Of a stretch of DNA of 6,680 bases, positions 6,597 through 6,680 are shown piece by piece (positions within the stretch are counted from its first letter, which is position 1; each line of letters starts with the position of its first letter). A program made the translations under genes and the position numbers. Source of the stretch: Hyphomicrobiales bacterium (GTDB lineage: Bacteria; Pseudomonadota; Alphaproteobacteria; Rhizobiales; Beijerinckiaceae); contig OMIJ01000195.1 of assembly GCA_900299065.1 (NCBI GenBank), positions 1-6,680 of the forward strand, given 5' to 3'. Below the pieces are notes generated by a model that saw only the letters and a list, made by a program, of their open reading frames with translations, was not told the origin of the DNA and did no database searches.

Positions 6597-6680
6597 ATGA
6601 CGCAAGCAGGTCCTGAGCAGCGAAAAACCGCCATTATCACCGGCGCTGGAACGGGCATCGGCCGCGCCGCCGCCCTTGCA
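6597..6680 (+). CDS. SDR family NAD(P)-dependent oxidoreductase, N-terminal fragment (runs off the window)
   Basis: The first 28 codons of a classical short-chain dehydrogenase/reductase are present, and the frame is open to the window edge. A short polar lead (MTQAGPEQRK) is followed by the first Rossmann strand and glycine-rich NAD(P)-binding loop, TAIITGAGTGIGRAAALA, matching TGxxxGIG with Thr15, Gly16, Gly20 and Gly22. The catalytic Ser-Tyr-Lys residues lie beyond the window, so substrate and cofactor preference are unknown. GAGG lies 11 bases before the ATG, somewhat far for a ribosome site. The gene is divergent from the frameshifted class II aldolase gene; both families often act in sugar or hydroxy-acid breakdown, but a shared pathway here is only a guess. 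Confidence 0.85.
   Translation, partial: MTQAGPEQRKTAIITGAGTGIGRAAALA

Noticed and set aside
1..6680. Search for a multi-gene defence, mobile or biosynthetic system
   Set aside because: Neighbouring genes are mostly convergent or divergent housekeeping or accessory enzymes from unrelated pathways, with no repeats, integrase, transposase or toxin-antitoxin pair visible.

Overview
The window looks like ordinary chromosomal DNA from an alphaproteobacterium, most likely of the Hyphomicrobiales (Rhizobiales). This is inferred from the style of its proteins: an alphaproteobacterial-type CobT, a DUF1289 four-cysteine protein, a DusA-class dihydrouridine synthase and a PleC/DivJ-like histidine kinase tail. 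I saw no tRNA or rRNA, insertion sequence, phage gene, CRISPR array or plasmid function. Codon use and base composition look even throughout, with no obvious transferred island.

Layout from left to right. Positions 2-616 (+) hold the C-terminal end of a sensor histidine kinase whose start lies off the window. It converges with cobT (630-1652, -), which makes the alpha-ribazole phosphate used for the lower ligand of cobalamin. An 83-bp divergent gap separates cobT from a 71-residue DUF1289 protein (1736-1951, +). That gene overlaps tail to tail, by 16 bp, with dusA (1936 to 2982 or 2970, -). A 129-bp divergent gap then leads to a 630-residue CocE/NonD (peptidase S15) alpha/beta hydrolase (3112-5004, +). 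Next comes a 217-residue glutathione S-transferase-like protein (5065-5718, +), preceded by a promoter-like segment built around a perfect inverted repeat. A strong hairpin at 5701-5731 separates this gene from a class II aldolase/adducin gene on the minus strand (5738-6534). That gene is split by a one-base frameshift in a short A/T run. The window ends with the first 28 codons of a short-chain dehydrogenase/reductase (6597 onward, +).

The genes do not form one pathway. Most neighbours are convergent or divergent, so few can be co-transcribed; the hydrolase and GST are the only adjacent same-strand pair, and the GST seems to have its own promoter. I found no convincing new multi-gene system. 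The points most worth a second look are the frameshifted aldolase, a Glu-to-Gln change at the position expected for the CobT catalytic base, and the TTCACG half-sites at the GST promoter.
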